Shown: piece after piece, positions 22,526 through 32,591 of the stretch
Position numbering within the stretch: position 1 is the stretch's first letter
Layout of the letters: the number at the start of each line of letters is the position of its first letter
Origin: Sedimentisphaerales bacterium
GTDB lineage: Bacteria > Planctomycetota > Phycisphaerae > Sedimentisphaerales > SM23-30
DNA length: 42,883 nt
Assembly (NCBI GenBank): GCA_028281535.1
Contig: JANQJS010000052.1
Location: 1-42,883 of the forward strand
Reading direction: 5' to 3'
Program-made: the position numbers and the translations under genes
The notes under the pieces: generated by a model
The model's database searches: none
The model's input: only the letters and a program-made list of their open reading frames with translations
What the model was told of the DNA's origin: nothing

Positions 22526-25291
22526 TTGGATAAACAAACGGATCAACCAACTAACATAGACTCACAGGAAAAATCAACCTTCCCTTTATGGGGAAAACTG
22601 GCCTGCTATCTTCTGGTCATTGCATCCGCTTTACATAGTGCTGACAAATCCATCGGTGGTGGTGACACCTGGGTTGCCATGGCATGTGGAAAATATACCC
22701 TTGAAACCGAAGCCATCAAACAGCAAGAAGGTCGCATCTGGCAAATGAAATGCCTCGATCTCTTTGGCATCCATACCACTCAACAAGAACCATTTGGTGC
22801 AAAAACCAGAGCTTACGATCCATCCACTCATGATATTAAAAATATTTCCAGGAAAATGGGCATCATCATTGGCTCCATGCTGGGCAAAGAAAGCACAAAT
22901 CACAAGCTGGATCCGTCCATAGAAAATATTGGCTGGGTCAATCAAAACTGGCTAACACACATCATCTTCTATAAGATGAAAACAGTCTTTGGCGAAAACT
23001 CCATTGTGATCTATAAATTTTTACAAGCGATTTTTACGGCACTCTTTGCTTTCTGGGCTGCCAGAGCACTAGGGGCCCACTATGTGATCGCGGCCTCCAC
23101 AGCAAGCTTTGGTGTCTTGTTGAGCCGTTCCTTTATTGACCTTCGTCCAAACATCAGCTCCATCTTATTTGCAATCATCATGATTTATCTATTAATCTGT
23201 TGGCGCAATAAAAAATATTGGGCACTTGCCTGGATGATCCCCCTGACGATTGTTTGGTCCAATGTCCATGGCGGTTTTATTTACGCTATCATGATCTTTG
23301 TGATTATGGTGGGTGCACATCTGGTACAAAACTATATGGGTAAAGCGAGTGTCATCGTTTTAATCGCCGCCTTAATTGGGCTTGGCATCTTTATCAATAC
23401 ACATGAAGATCCTCATTACAGTCAACAACAACGCGATCAAATTGCAAAATTTCAATCAGAAATTGACTCAGGTATGCATTCTAAAAAGAATGTCGAAACG
23501 ATAGAAGCCTGGATCGATAACCAATACAAAAGCCTATCCATTACGGCAAGAACAGGTATTCGAATTACGACAACGATCTTAATCGTTGCCTTAGTGATTT
23601 TCACAATCATACGACTGGGCAATCTCGACTCGGAAAGCTTTGTAAAAATTGGCAAACGAGGTTTGGTATTTATGGTAGCCGGACTTTTTACAGTATCATT
23701 AATCCCTGCCATCTTTAGCCCGTTTGGCTGGGAAAACCTTCTGCACCCATTTCTCGTCGCAACAGGTGACGAAGGCGGCCAATGGCGAAATGTAAGCGAA
23801 TGGCAACCCATCTGGAACAAAGCCTTTGGAAATCGATTTCCTTACGTGATATTCCTTAGTTGTTTAGCCGTGATCTTTATTTATTGGTATGTATTATTCT
23901 TCTTAAAACCCAAAAACATCAATATAAAAAACAACAAAAACCAAAAACAGATCGCATGGCCACAAATAGACCTGGCCTTTTTTGCCATTATGGCAATTAC
24001 GATCATCTTATCGATAAAATCAAGACGATTTATCTTTCTTGGCGGTATTATCTTGGCTCCGTTTATGGCGGCTTTATTACAAGAAGTCATATTCATGATG
24101 AACCAGTTATTGTCGCTACCCAAAGACCGAAAAACATCACCCCGGTTCGAACTTACACCGCAATGGAATATGACGACATCATTTGCTATTTTAGCAGTAG
24201 GCATTTTTATCACCGGCACCTTCTTTGCCTGTATGAACGACACATACTGGAAACCTGCCGTTGATGGAAAAGAGTTTAATGTTTTTAGGCGAATGGTTCG
24301 TGTACAGGATCAACCAGTAAAGGCCATGGAATTTTTTGCCGAAAACAATTTTAAGGGAACCGTCCGTTGCGAATGGACTCAAGGTGGATTTGTCGCATTT
24401 AGCCAAAATGCCAATCCAGAAAATGGTAAACCTGGAAGCAAAATCTATATGGATGGCCGAGCACAAGCAGCTTATAACATCGACCACTTTATTTTATGGA
24501 ACAAGTTAAATGCTGGCCATTCAAGCAATAAAAAGCATGTCGAGAAAATCAAATCAACCTTAAAAAGTCATAATCTAAAATACAAAGATCCTAAATCCTA
24601 TGACATCCTTATAAAAAAGATGGAAACCAATCGCGAAAATTACGAAACACTAATCAGACTTTCATACAGCGATCCTTTGCTCTATTCTAAAATATTCGAA
24701 AATGAAGGTATCAATGTCATCATATTTGATTTGGGTAAGCCTCAATCAAAAAGTGCTTATACCGCCCTATCAAAATCTGGCCGATGGAAACTGGCCTACC
24801 GTGACACACGCTATGCTGTGATGCTTTGCATTCATGCCCCTGAAAACAAAAACATATTACGTAAAAGATTGGTGTATCCTGACAAGGACATTGAAAATTT
24901 CACCAATGGATTATTATTTGTATCCCAAACAAACAATCAAGCGTTCCTCACAAAAGGCTTCGAGCTATTAACCAACCTGGAATCAGACGAAGCCACTTTG
25001 AATGTATACGGGAACATCGCCCGGGCAGGCAACAAATTAAAACAACAGGATAAGTTGCAGGCATTTTTTACGAAACGTTATACATTAGCAAAAGAAAAGT
25101 TAGACGCTAATCAACGATTTGGAAAATTGTTATATTTGCAAGAATTACGAGATAGTAGCAACCGGCTCGCAAGCATTGCTCTACAACAAAAGAAACCAGA
25201 AGAAGCCAAAAAACTAAAACAAAGAGCAAAAGAGCATGGAACTCAGCTTAAAGACTTCAAAGAGAGTATGAAGGAAAACTGGTTATGGTAG
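22526..25291 (+). CDS. Large polytopic membrane protein, possible GT-C-like glycosyltransferase
   Basis: A 921-residue protein with a first membrane helix at about 24-42 and roughly ten more up to about 575, then a soluble part. An early GGGDTWVAMACG and a later GWVNQNWLTHIIFYKM resemble planctomycete membrane proteins of the GT-C/dolichyl-mannosyltransferase-like type, but I see no decisive catalytic motif. The last about 200 residues are helical and possibly TPR-like. Translation must begin at TTG (22526): GGGGA lies just upstream, and no ATG occurs before the first membrane helix. It follows top6A by 12 nt and overlaps the glycosyltransferase gene by 7 nt, suggesting joint work on a lipid-linked sugar (inference). 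Confidence 0.72.
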   Translation: MDKQTDQPTNIDSQEKSTFPLWGKLACYLLVIASALHSADKSIGGGDTWVAMACGKYTLETEAIKQQEGRIWQMKCLDLFGIHTTQQEPFGAKTRAYDPSTHDIKNISRKMGIIIGSMLGKESTNHKLDPSIENIGWVNQNWLTHIIFYKMKTVFGENSIVIYKFLQAIFTALFAFWAARALGAHYVIAASTASFGVLLSRSFIDLRPNISSILFAIIMIYLLICWRNKKYWALAWMIPLTIVWSNVHGGFIYAIMIFVIMVGAHLVQNYMGKASVIVLIAALIGLGIFINTHEDPHYSQQQRDQIAKFQSEIDSGMHSKKNVETIEAWIDNQYKSLSITARTGIRITTTILIVALVIFTIIRLGNLDSESFVKIGKRGLVFMVAGLFTVSLIPAIFSPFGWENLLHPFLVATGDEGGQWRNVSEWQPIWNKAFGNRFPYVIFLSCLAVIFIYWYVLFFLKPKNINIKNNKNQKQIAWPQIDLAFFAIMAITIILSIKSRRFIFLGGIILAPFMAALLQEVIFMMNQLLSLPKDRKTSPRFELTPQWNMTTSFAILAVGIFITGTFFACMNDTYWKPAVDGKEFNVFRRMVRVQDQPVKAMEFFAENNFKGTVRCEWTQGGFVAFSQNANPENGKPGSKIYMDGRAQAAYNIDHFILWNKLNAGHSSNKKHVEKIKSTLKSHNLKYKDPKSYDILIKKMETNRENYETLIRLSYSDPLLYSKIFENEGINVIIFDLGKPQSKSAYTALSKSGRWKLAYRDTRYAVMLCIHAPENKNILRKRLVYPDKDIENFTNGLLFVSQTNNQAFLTKGFELLTNLESDEATLNVYGNIARAGNKLKQQDKLQAFFTKRYTLAKEKLDANQRFGKLLYLQELRDSSNRLASIALQQKKPEEAKKLKQRAKEHGTQLKDFKESMKENWLW

Positions 25292-25986
25292 AGAAAATCA
25301 GTATCACGGTATTTTACCCATGCCACAATGAAGAAGACAACGTCGAAGCGTTGACTCAAAAAACATTGGATGTGGTCAACTCCATTAGTGACGATTTTGA
25401 AATTCTCATTGTTAATGATGGTAGCAAAGACCGCACACGTGAACTTTCCGATAAACTCGCCGAGAAGCACGAGCAAGTCAAAGCAATCCATCATGAGACC
25501 AACAAAGGCTATGGCGGTGCTCTGCAAACAGGCTTTCGATCCGCTACGAAAGAATGGGTTTTTTATACAGATGGCGATGGACAATTTGACATAGGAGAAC
25601 TGCCCCGCTTATTAGAGTTCATTCCTGAAAATGATATCGTTACCTGTTTTCGGATGAATCGTCAGGACTCAATCTTGCGAAAACTTAATGGTTTTGCCTG
25701 GAGCACGCTCGTCAATATGCTATTTAAACTCAACCTAAAAGATATTGATTGCGCATTCAAACTCTACCGCAGAGATATTTTTGATAAAATTAAAATGCAT
25801 AGCAATGGTGCATTGATAGATACAGAAATCCTGGCTAGATGTCGTCGAGCGGGCTACACGATGAAACAAATCGGTGTCAAACACTACCCAAGAACCGCTG
25901 GCGAATCTAGCGGTGCCGACCTCAAAGTCATCATCAAAGCCTTCAAAGAACTCTTCGCACTTCGAAAAGATATCTTATCATCATAA
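25285..25986 (+). CDS. Family 2 glycosyltransferase, polyprenyl-phosphate type
   Basis: A 233-residue soluble GT-A enzyme of the dolichyl/polyprenyl-phosphate mannose or glucose synthase type. The nucleotide-sugar fold starts FYPCHNEEDNVE. The metal-binding region is YTDGDGQFD (about 92-100), and a late block is IDCAFKLYRRDIF with EILARCRRAGY. There are no C-terminal membrane helices. It would charge a lipid carrier for a GT-C transferase; the preceding membrane protein, whose stop it overlaps by 7 nt, is the obvious partner. It ends only 5 nt from the stop of the convergent EF-G-like gene, so the two transcripts must overlap. Confidence 0.9.
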   Translation: MVEKISITVFYPCHNEEDNVEALTQKTLDVVNSISDDFEILIVNDGSKDRTRELSDKLAEKHEQVKAIHHETNKGYGGALQTGFRSATKEWVFYTDGDGQFDIGELPRLLEFIPENDIVTCFRMNRQDSILRKLNGFAWSTLVNMLFKLNLKDIDCAFKLYRRDIFDKIKMHSNGALIDTEILARCRRAGYTMKQIGVKHYPRTAGESSGADLKVIIKAFKELFALRKDILSS

Positions 25987-25991
25987 ATGTA

Positions 25992-28040
25992 TTATGCGTG
26001 TTGTGCTTCTTGGGCGGCCTTTCGTTTGGCGATAATTTGTTGCGTAACGTTGGAAGGCACATCTTCATAGTGACTCAACTCCATCGTATAAGTCCCTTGC
26101 CCACTCGTCACACTTTTTAACTGAGAATTATACTGCTGAATTTCTGACAAAGGTACCAACGCTTGAATGACTGTCATGCCACCCGGAATGACATCCTGAC
26201 CCTGGACACGTCCACGCCGACTTGCCAAATCGCCTGTAATATCACCCACGTTTTCACTGGGCACTGTGACCTCAAGATCCACGATCGGTTCAAGTAATGT
26301 AGGCTTACATTCCATAAACGCTTTTCGGAAAGCTTCGCGGCCGGCAATCTGGAAGGCAATATCTTTACTATCCACAGGATGAGTTTTGCCATCGACCAAA
26401 CTCACTTTCACATCAACCACATTGAAGCCACCGATAACGCCACCATCCATTGCCTGCTGACAGCCTTTGTCGACGCTAGGACGTAACGGTTGATCTATCA
26501 CACCGCCGAAGATTTTATCTTGAAATTCATAGCCACCCCCTCGCTCATTGGGCTCCATATCAATGACCACTTTGGCAAATTGCCCGGCACCACCACTCTG
26601 CTTCTTGTGAGTATACTCAATATATTTACAAGAACTGGTAATCGTTTCACGATAGGGTATTTGCGGTGGTTTGGTATCCATTTCAATGCCACGACGATGC
26701 TGAATGCGATCTAAAATAGATTTCAGATGCAGTTCTCCTAAGCCTGAAACAACCGTTTCATGTGTTTGCGAGTCATGATTAATTCTAAATGTTGGCTCTG
26801 AGTCAATTATTTCAGCAAGTGCGATAGAAATCTTAGTCTCATCTCCCTGCTTTTTGGGCGTAATCGCTAAACTAAACATTGGCACCGGCAATGAAGGCAC
26901 ATTAATCCTGCCAGGCTCTTTACCGGTATAAACGGTATCCAAAGTATGGATTTCATCCAATTTTGCCAACGTCACAATATCACCCGGTATACCATCACCA
27001 ATATCTTCTAAGTGATCACCTTGAAGCTTGTTGATATGGCCACATCGCATTGCTTTTTTACCATTCAATCGATGCAGCGAGCTATCGCTTTTAATCGTGC
27101 CACTAAGCAGACGAATCGTACTATATTTGATGTTTGTTTTAGGATCATTTGCTACACGCACAACAACACCTAGTGCATCTCCACTGCCTGCAGGTTCAAC
27201 TTCATTGATTACTTGATCATCACCTTCACCCAACATAATTTTTGCTTTGCGGCCATTCGCCGGGCTTGGGCAACGATTAGCGATTTTATCAAGTAATTCA
27301 GTAATACCCGTTTCACTTTTTGCACTGCAAAAGACAATCGGTACAACAGAGCCTAATGCCATGGCTTTGACAAAAGCATCGTAAATCTGCTCTTTACTTA
27401 GCTCTTCGCCACCCAAGTAAAACTCCATTAATTCATCATCCACTTCGACGACCGTATCAATGACATCCGTATGAGCTTTCTCAACATCAATAATGGTATC
27501 ATCGCCATCATGATTAATAATACAATCGATCACGGAACTGCCATCGTTTTTAGGTAGATTGGCACAAACACATTCACGCCCAAAAGATTCGCGAATATCT
27601 TCGACCAAACCGGGCAAATCTTCCGCGGCATCAATTTTATTCACAACGATCATACGTGCCATGTTACGCTTTTTAGCTTCATTGTATAAACGTCGGGTAT
27701 TGACCTGCACACCATCACTACCACTAACGATAATCAGAGCGGTTTCTGCTCCGGGAAGCGCACTAAGGGCCGATCCTAGAAAATCAGGGTATCCTGGTGT
27801 ATCCAGAATATTAATTTCTTTACCTTTGTGGTTTACATGGCAACAGCCAGAAATAAGGGAATGGTGGGCTTCTTTTTCGAGTTCGTCACAGTCAAGAATA
27901 CTCGTCTTGTCATCGACACTGCCCAAACGGCTGGTTGCCCCTGTTTTGTGTAAAATTGCTTCAGCTAAGGTGGTTTTGCCAGCGCCGGCGTGCCCAAGAA
28001 AAACTACGTTTCGAATATCCTCTGTGCTATATTTGGCCAT
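25992..28040 (-). CDS. EF-G2-type translation GTPase paralogue
   Basis: A 682-residue GTPase with the domain order of elongation factor G. The G domain has GHAGAGKTT (16-24), DTPGYPDF (80-87) and NKID (134-137). Domain II is around 270-370, followed by domains III-V; SGLGELHLKSILDRI is the domain III signature, and GSVVPIVFCSAKSETG is a late G-domain segment. The residue that is histidine in canonical EF-G (DTPGH) is Tyr84, as in actinobacterial FusA2/EF-G2 proteins. Since that histidine stimulates GTP hydrolysis on the ribosome, this is probably an accessory or regulatory factor, not the housekeeping EF-G (inference). A good promoter candidate precedes it (28134-28162). Confidence 0.9.
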   Translation of the reverse strand: MAKYSTEDIRNVVFLGHAGAGKTTLAEAILHKTGATSRLGSVDDKTSILDCDELEKEAHHSLISGCCHVNHKGKEINILDTPGYPDFLGSALSALPGAETALIIVSGSDGVQVNTRRLYNEAKKRNMARMIVVNKIDAAEDLPGLVEDIRESFGRECVCANLPKNDGSSVIDCIINHDGDDTIIDVEKAHTDVIDTVVEVDDELMEFYLGGEELSKEQIYDAFVKAMALGSVVPIVFCSAKSETGITELLDKIANRCPSPANGRKAKIMLGEGDDQVINEVEPAGSGDALGVVVRVANDPKTNIKYSTIRLLSGTIKSDSSLHRLNGKKAMRCGHINKLQGDHLEDIGDGIPGDIVTLAKLDEIHTLDTVYTGKEPGRINVPSLPVPMFSLAITPKKQGDETKISIALAEIIDSEPTFRINHDSQTHETVVSGLGELHLKSILDRIQHRRGIEMDTKPPQIPYRETITSSCKYIEYTHKKQSGGAGQFAKVVIDMEPNERGGGYEFQDKIFGGVIDQPLRPSVDKGCQQAMDGGVIGGFNVVDVKVSLVDGKTHPVDSKDIAFQIAGREAFRKAFMECKPTLLEPIVDLEVTVPSENVGDITGDLASRRGRVQGQDVIPGGMTVIQALVPLSEIQQYNSQLKSVTSGQGTYTMELSHYEDVPSNVTQQIIAKRKAAQEAQHA

Positions 28041-28133
28041 ATCTTGTCTCCAATATGTACATACTATCAGCGTTATAACAGAACGTTACGTCACGAGTTG
28101 AATAAGCGAACCTAAGGTTACACCAATAATAGT

Positions 28134-28162
28134 ATTTTAACCTATCAGCAATTTATTGGCAA
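28134..28162 (-). promoter_or_regulatory. Predicted sigma-70-type promoter of the EF-G2 gene
   Basis: On the minus strand TTGCCA (28157-28162) is followed after exactly 17 nt by TAAAAT (28134-28139). Transcription would begin near 28127, leaving a leader of about 87 nt. The remainder of the spacer up to 28308 shows no gene. Confidence 0.5.
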
Positions 28163-28308
28163 CAATTTTCCTTGTAGGTTCACTAATGGGCTGGATAGAA
28201 TCTTGATGATAAAGAATTTACAGTCGTATCAATTGACTTTATTTGAACATATAAAGTAAGGATTTAATTCAGAAAAGTTATTCCAGACTTCATAATGACT
28301 CACCTAAA

Positions 28309-28734
28309 CTAAAGAGGCCAATCTTTTAGCATGCGTTCCGTTTCTTCGGCATGACCACTTTCGTCACGAACCATATCTTCCAATTGTACAGCCAAGCCCT
28401 TATCACCAAATTCATCAGCTTGCGTTGCTCTCTGAGTATAATTGATAACAGCTTGCTGCTCTGCCTCAAGAACGGCCTGGAGCATCTCTTTATTATTAGC
28501 TGCTGGTTTAACAGGTGCTGGCGTGGTCGTTGGCTCCCCCCCTAAAGCAACAATCTTGTTGGCAAGGTATTGGGCATGCAAAGATTCATCAGCCACTTCG
28601 GCTAAAAAGAATTGTGATAACTGAGGACGATATGGGCCATTGGCCTTTGCGGCATAAGTAATATATTGAATAATAGCACTCAACTCATTGGCCAAATCGT
28701 CGTTTAACAAATTAATTAATGTTTGTTTATCCAT
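28309..28734 (-). CDS. Ferritin-like / bacterioferritin-family protein
   Basis: A 141-residue four-helix protein with a complete set of di-iron ligands in two half-sites: Glu17 (ANELSAIIQY), Glu50 and His53 (ADESLHAQY), Glu92 (EAEQQAVINY), and Glu125 with His128 (RDESGHAEE). Related proteins store iron or scavenge peroxide. There is no haem-ligand methionine in the usual bacterioferritin position that I can identify, so 'ferritin-like' is safer. AAGGAG lies 9 nt before the ATG. It sits between two unrelated minus-strand genes and is probably transcribed alone. Confidence 0.86.
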   Translation of the reverse strand: MDKQTLINLLNDDLANELSAIIQYITYAAKANGPYRPQLSQFFLAEVADESLHAQYLANKIVALGGEPTTTPAPVKPAANNKEMLQAVLEAEQQAVINYTQRATQADEFGDKGLAVQLEDMVRDESGHAEETERMLKDWPL

Positions 28735-28801
28735 AATATAAATCTCCTTAGATATTACGGATAAATGAAAGTATTGTTCACCAATTATCTTTCAAATAAT
28801 A

Positions 28802-31800
28802 TTAATATTCACGTAACCAATTATGCGACAAAACAGAAAAATCAATATAATTTAAAATGTCATCGCCACTATTTGGTGCAATATCTTCAATAGGCCCCTC
28901 TTTGAGCCACTCTTGTACAAACAATTGATAATCACCAGACGGGCTGGATGACATCACAGCAAAATCAAGCATATTCACATAACGATCTTTGTAGATAGGA
29001 CGCGTATCAAATTCTAATGGTTCAATCAACCAATCATTCACTAACGCATATAGATCATCGACATTAACGCCATCAGGACATCCAATATCTCCTTCTAAAC
29101 GACGACGCCAAAATTTAGGATAATTCGTAGATTCACAAATGACCCAAATGTCATCCGTTCCATTATCTCCCTCACCGAAGAAATCCCATCCCGCATCCAG
29201 AAAAATATCTGCCGTTTGCATATCTGCAGTACTTCTTCCAATACCACCGTCACTCAATGTTGACCCAGACACGTCTTTATCCCAAAATGAACCTGTAGCA
29301 ATCGTCTCTGTTTGGCTATCCGTATACTGTACTCCAATCAATCCGTGCACGCGACTGCCACCCAAAACAGTAGCGGTACTATAACAATGGAAGACTTCAC
29401 CACCATCCTGGCGTCCCAATAGACCACCAACACCTCGGTCTGTTGTGGTTAAAACGCCTCCCTGCACACTGCAATTCTTTACTTTTCCACCTATCATTTG
29501 CCCAGCTAAAGCCCCAATAGTTTGTTTACCTGTAAATTGAGCATCTTTAATATTCAATTTTTGCACAAAAACATGGTCGTCTGAATCAGTTTTCATAAAT
29601 CCAAATAATCCAATATAATCAATACCTGGTGCGTCCAGGAGCAAATTTGAAATCGTATAGCCATTACCATTGAATGTCCCAGTAAATGGTGTTGTTTCAT
29701 TAAAACCTATTCGATGCAACACCGGCTGGGATGCTTGCGACATATCCAAATGCGACTGCAAGACAAAATGATTGTCCCAATAAACCGGATGCATTCCTAC
29801 AGCTTGTAATTCATCAGGGGTAAATAACGCAAATGGATCTTCAATGCTCCCTGCTCCTTGAAAGTCTATATCACACGATACGATTGGACTCGAAGAATTC
29901 GGTTCCCAAATTAATCTGGGATAATCATTGCCCTCATCAATCATCCATGATGTTTCTTCGCATCCCCAAGATTCAAAGGTCGATATCATTTTAAGTTCGG
30001 CTGAGGTTTTTCCAAATCCTTCAGAGCTTACAATAACACCTGAAGTCTCTATATCCCAATAAGAATAAAATGTGTTTCCCGCATTTAGAGAACTCCCAAC
30101 TAATCCCCCTGTATCAGAGGAGCCTATAACAGAACTAGTGCTATAGCAATTATAAATATAACCCCATGTATGACTTCCAATTAGTCCCCCCACAGACCCA
30201 TTACCCATAACGCTTCCAACAGAATAACAATTCAACACAGGCCCACTTGAGCCACCAATCAATCCTCCTAACTCATTTTCTCCATTTATCTGCACGGAAC
30301 TAAAACTGGATTGGACTTTACCTTGGCTTGTGCCTACTAACCCCCCTAAACTATTTTTACCAGAAATTTCTCCACTACTGCGGCAAGAGTCAATTACGCC
30401 TGGCTTATCATTTAAACCCACCAGTCCACCTATTTGATTATCACCCACAACAACACAATGACTATAGCTTTGATAAATGTAACCGTCATTCGCCCCTACT
30501 AAACCACCCGTTTCTCTGCCCCCCGCCGTTACAATACCGCCTGTCACATTTCCGGTACTGTGACAAGATATGATCTGGCCGAAATTTGTCCCAACAAACC
30601 CACCAGCATTAAACTCTCCGATAACACCTGAGGAACTGGAGCACAGTTCAAGAATACCATCGTTCCGCCCAACAAAGCCACCAATTTCTTTCGGGCTATA
30701 CATATCGCCCCCTACCGAATGGCATTGAGTAATTTTCCCTCCATAAACATACCCCACTAAACTTCCTGTTGCAAATCGACCTTTTACGTCTGGATTATCT
30801 AATGTCAGATCATGAATCATAACTTGGTTTTCTTCGATATTTTGCACAGAACTAAATAACCCAACATTGTTTCTTACTGTATTAATGTATGAAAAATTTA
30901 TCAGAGATTTATTATTACCATCAAACACACCCGTAAAAGGGATAAACCGTGCACCAATAATGTTAAATTGAGATCCTGTATAAGAAGATAGATTTATATC
31001 ATTCACCAATTGATAATGGTCATCCCATAGATCAGGATGCGACCCAATAAAATTCATCTCTGACGCTGTGGATATTTCAAAGGGGGCATTGGGATCACCG
31101 CTTCCCGAGAAGATATGCGGACAAGAATTAATGGGAACCCCAACACTATTTTCCCACGCCAGTTGTGGATAGCTATTTCCTTGATCAAGCGTCCATACCT
31201 CTTCTCCACAGCCCCACATAGAGTACGTCGAAGCATCTTGCAATTCACTGGTGAGTTTTCCCTCTCCAGCATTACTCGATGATTGCCCAGAAGTTTGCGT
31301 ATCCCAATAGCAATTAAAATAATTGTTTGAATTATCTTCACCTCCTAAAAACCCTCCTGTATTTGTTGTCCCTGCAACCAATCCACTACTAAAACAGTTA
31401 TAGTATGCTCCAAAAATTCTTGGTTCTGTACCGGTGTATCCTGCCCCCATAAATCCACCGACTTTATCATTGCCAATAACATTACCTAAAGCATAACAGT
31501 TTCTAACTAGTGACGCGTGCCCTGTCCCAAAAAAACCACCAACTTGATAATCTCCAGTTACATCCACATCACTAAAACAAGATTGAACTGTTTTCCCAGC
31601 CTGAAAACCAATCAAACCACCAATATCATAATCACCTGAAACCATACCTCGACTTGAACACTTTATAATATCATTATTATAATTTGCGCCAACTAAACCA
31701 CCGATAGCATAAACCCCTGACAAGTCACTTTCACTTGAACACCCAATAATGGTGCCTCTATTATTTCCAACCAATCCCCCTATAGACGATCTGCCAGCAA

Positions 31801-32401
31801 TTGCAATCTCAGTAGTCGTACAAGAAGTTATGACTCCAGAATCTTTATTATCTCCAACCAAGCCACCTATATTATAACTCCAAATGGAATCATTACTATC
31901 AATGACGCCATTTTGAATATGACAATTTTCAATGGTACCCGCATGAAGCACGCCAACCAAAACACCACCATTTCTGACAGTCCCACCAACAATTTCGGTA
32001 TTTATAATGGTTATATTTTTAATAAAAGAATTTTCATTTTTTACATATCCAAACAGACCTGCTAGATCATGATGTTTTTGAATGAGACAATTCGATAATG
32101 TAAAACCATTCCCATCAAAACTTCCTCTAAAAGAAAGACTACTATGACCAATTCGCCTCAATGGTAATTGACCGCTAAAATCAATATCAGCCATCAATTT
32201 AAAATGCTTTGACCAATCACTCACATTATTTGATATCGCATTCATATGATTAGGATCATATATTAAATAGGGATCATCAATCGTCCCAGCTCCACCTCCA
32301 TAGTGTGCATGGACACTGGCTAGTTGAAAGAAATGCAAACTAACGACAGCAATAATACTAAAATAACTTCTCAACCTTTTACATACACCAAACTTAATCA
32401 T
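28802..32401 (-). CDS. Giant secreted GLUG-repeat protein with dockerin-like C-terminus
   Basis: A 1199-residue exported protein with a signal peptide (about 1-32). Three super-blocks begin at about residues 38, 430 and 843, each with a G-G/S-I/D-DP start, a WxxHF-like line and IGFNE/FxGxFDGN elements. Between them are many GLUG-type repeats (GGLVGDN, GGLVGNN, GGLVGAN, GGLIGFQ, GGFMGAG and others) that form a right-handed beta-solenoid in relatives. The last about 90 residues contain three dockerin-like calcium-loop segments (VNVDDLYALVNDWL, YVNMLDFAVM, LNYIDFSVLSHNWL). This arrangement is characteristic of planctomycete surface proteins; adhesion or sugar binding is likely, an enzymatic role is not visible. 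AGGAAG lies 6 nt before the ATG. Confidence 0.85.
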   Translation of the reverse strand: MIKFGVCKRLRSYFSIIAVVSLHFFQLASVHAHYGGGAGTIDDPYLIYDPNHMNAISNNVSDWSKHFKLMADIDFSGQLPLRRIGHSSLSFRGSFDGNGFTLSNCLIQKHHDLAGLFGYVKNENSFIKNITIINTEIVGGTVRNGGVLVGVLHAGTIENCHIQNGVIDSNDSIWSYNIGGLVGDNKDSGVITSCTTTEIAIAGRSSIGGLVGNNRGTIIGCSSESDLSGVYAIGGLVGANYNNDIIKCSSRGMVSGDYDIGGLIGFQAGKTVQSCFSDVDVTGDYQVGGFFGTGHASLVRNCYALGNVIGNDKVGGFMGAGYTGTEPRIFGAYYNCFSSGLVAGTTNTGGFLGGEDNSNNYFNCYWDTQTSGQSSSNAGEGKLTSELQDASTYSMWGCGEEVWTLDQGNSYPQLAWENSVGVPINSCPHIFSGSGDPNAPFEISTASEMNFIGSHPDLWDDHYQLVNDINLSSYTGSQFNIIGARFIPFTGVFDGNNKSLINFSYINTVRNNVGLFSSVQNIEENQVMIHDLTLDNPDVKGRFATGSLVGYVYGGKITQCHSVGGDMYSPKEIGGFVGRNDGILELCSSSSGVIGEFNAGGFVGTNFGQIISCHSTGNVTGGIVTAGGRETGGLVGANDGYIYQSYSHCVVVGDNQIGGLVGLNDKPGVIDSCRSSGEISGKNSLGGLVGTSQGKVQSSFSSVQINGENELGGLIGGSSGPVLNCYSVGSVMGNGSVGGLIGSHTWGYIYNCYSTSSVIGSSDTGGLVGSSLNAGNTFYSYWDIETSGVIVSSEGFGKTSAELKMISTFESWGCEETSWMIDEGNDYPRLIWEPNSSSPIVSCDIDFQGAGSIEDPFALFTPDELQAVGMHPVYWDNHFVLQSHLDMSQASQPVLHRIGFNETTPFTGTFNGNGYTISNLLLDAPGIDYIGLFGFMKTDSDDHVFVQKLNIKDAQFTGKQTIGALAGQMIGGKVKNCSVQGGVLTTTDRGVGGLLGRQDGGEVFHCYSTATVLGGSRVHGLIGVQYTDSQTETIATGSFWDKDVSGSTLSDGGIGRSTADMQTADIFLDAGWDFFGEGDNGTDDIWVICESTNYPKFWRRRLEGDIGCPDGVNVDDLYALVNDWLIEPLEFDTRPIYKDRYVNMLDFAVMSSSPSGDYQLFVQEWLKEGPIEDIAPNSGDDILNYIDFSVLSHNWLREY

Positions 32402-32591
32402 ATCTCTTCCTCATTTTTAGATGTGGGAATCTCGACATTATCTCAATGAGATTTACTAACAATTGTTATCGGACATTCTGAAGAATATAGTTGAATATTT
32501 CTAATTATGAGTATATAGCCCCAGAGGACAATACATCCAATTCAAACGTGTTAGTGAATAGATTATGAAATAATAATGTTTTTGCTAAAGA

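Noticed and set aside
24140..24160. GGTTCGAAC resembling a tRNA T-arm
   Set aside because: It lies inside the long membrane-protein frame and no acceptor stem or other arms surround it.
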